A stretch of DNA of 5,045 nt from Candidatus Bathyarchaeota archaeon (GTDB lineage Archaea > Thermoproteota > Bathyarchaeia > Bathyarchaeales > Bathycorpusculaceae): positions 1 through 5,045 of the forward strand of contig DAOVFL010000073.1 in assembly GCA_030672945.1 (NCBI GenBank), in the 5' to 3' direction. The notes beneath the pieces were generated by a model that worked only from the letters and a program-made list of their open reading frames with translations, was not told the origin of the DNA and searched no databases. Every line of letters begins with the position of its first letter. The stretch's first letter is position 1. The position numbers and the translations under genes are program-made. Below, piece after piece: positions 4,918-5,045 of this stretch.

Positions 4918-4931
4918 CTGTAAATTTACAG
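4918..4931. promoter_or_regulatory. Perfect 14-bp palindrome, probable operator
   Basis: CTGTAAATTTACAG is fully self-complementary. It lies between two AT-rich promoter-like elements, CATATATTC (4909-4917) and GAATTAATAA (4938-4947), and 54 bases before the ATG at 4985. This position suits a dimeric regulator acting on the downstream gene. Confidence 0.5.
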
Positions 4932-4984
4932 TGGTAAGAATTAATAATGGTCTAAGATTATTGTAGCTTAACGGGTGTGTTTGA

Positions 4985-5045
4985 ATGCTTTATGAGGATA
5001 ACTTTGCTAGAACTATCAACTCTTGTTTGCAAAACATTATGAAAG
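4985..5045 (+). CDS. Partial gene running off the window end
   Basis: The frame from ATG 4985 is open to the last base (20 full codons, beginning MLYEDNFARTINSCLQNIMK). The start is supported by GGTG at about 4974-4977 with 7-8 base spacing, and by promoter-like elements plus a palindrome upstream. The sequence is soluble and helix-forming. It is too short to assign a function. Confidence 0.42.
   Translation, partial: MLYEDNFARTINSCLQNIMK

Overview
The window looks like AT-rich archaeal DNA. The evidence is TATA boxes about 30-35 bp upstream of starts (some with a purine-rich BRE before them), an IPEFP-type C-terminal sorting tail, a secreted cohesin/PKD/dockerin protein dense in N-glycosylation sequons, and the tail of a KaiC/GvpD-like RecA-fold ATPase. 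The style recalls uncultivated Bathyarchaeia-like lineages. That placement is an inference from gene style, not a marker-based assignment.

Layout. At 1-286 (+) lies a stop- and frameshift-broken coding remnant. At 301-462 (-) a 53-codon ORF overlaps the 3' end of the large minus-strand gene. At 447-2252 (-) is the main gene, a secreted 601-residue protein with signal peptide, two cohesin-like domains, PKD, CARDB-like domain and type I dockerin. At 2579-2725 (-) is a 48-residue zinc-ribbon protein. At 3084-3422 (-) is a 112-residue surface protein with a single WD/BNR-like repeat and a PEF-type membrane anchor. At 3767-4147 (+) is a small membrane protein. At 4148-4447 (+) is the C-terminal remnant of a KaiC-like ATPase, in the same frame as the membrane gene. 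At 4602-4790 (+) is the amber-broken N-terminus of a Na+/Ca2+ exchanger-like protein behind a well-formed promoter. At 4985 (+) a partial ORF runs off the end.

How it fits together. The two secreted minus-strand proteins both point to cell-surface assembly: one carries cohesin and dockerin modules, the other is a membrane-anchored display protein. They are about 830 bp apart with separate promoters, so a shared role is only suggested. The plus-strand right half is gene-poor and holds decayed fragments, as expected of an accessory region. The most distinctive items are the self-compatible cohesin-dockerin polypeptide, the miniaturised PEF-anchored protein, the unlisted zinc ribbon, two operator-like repeats, and two broken genes with recognisable parents. 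I saw no rRNA, tRNA, CRISPR array or complete mobile element.
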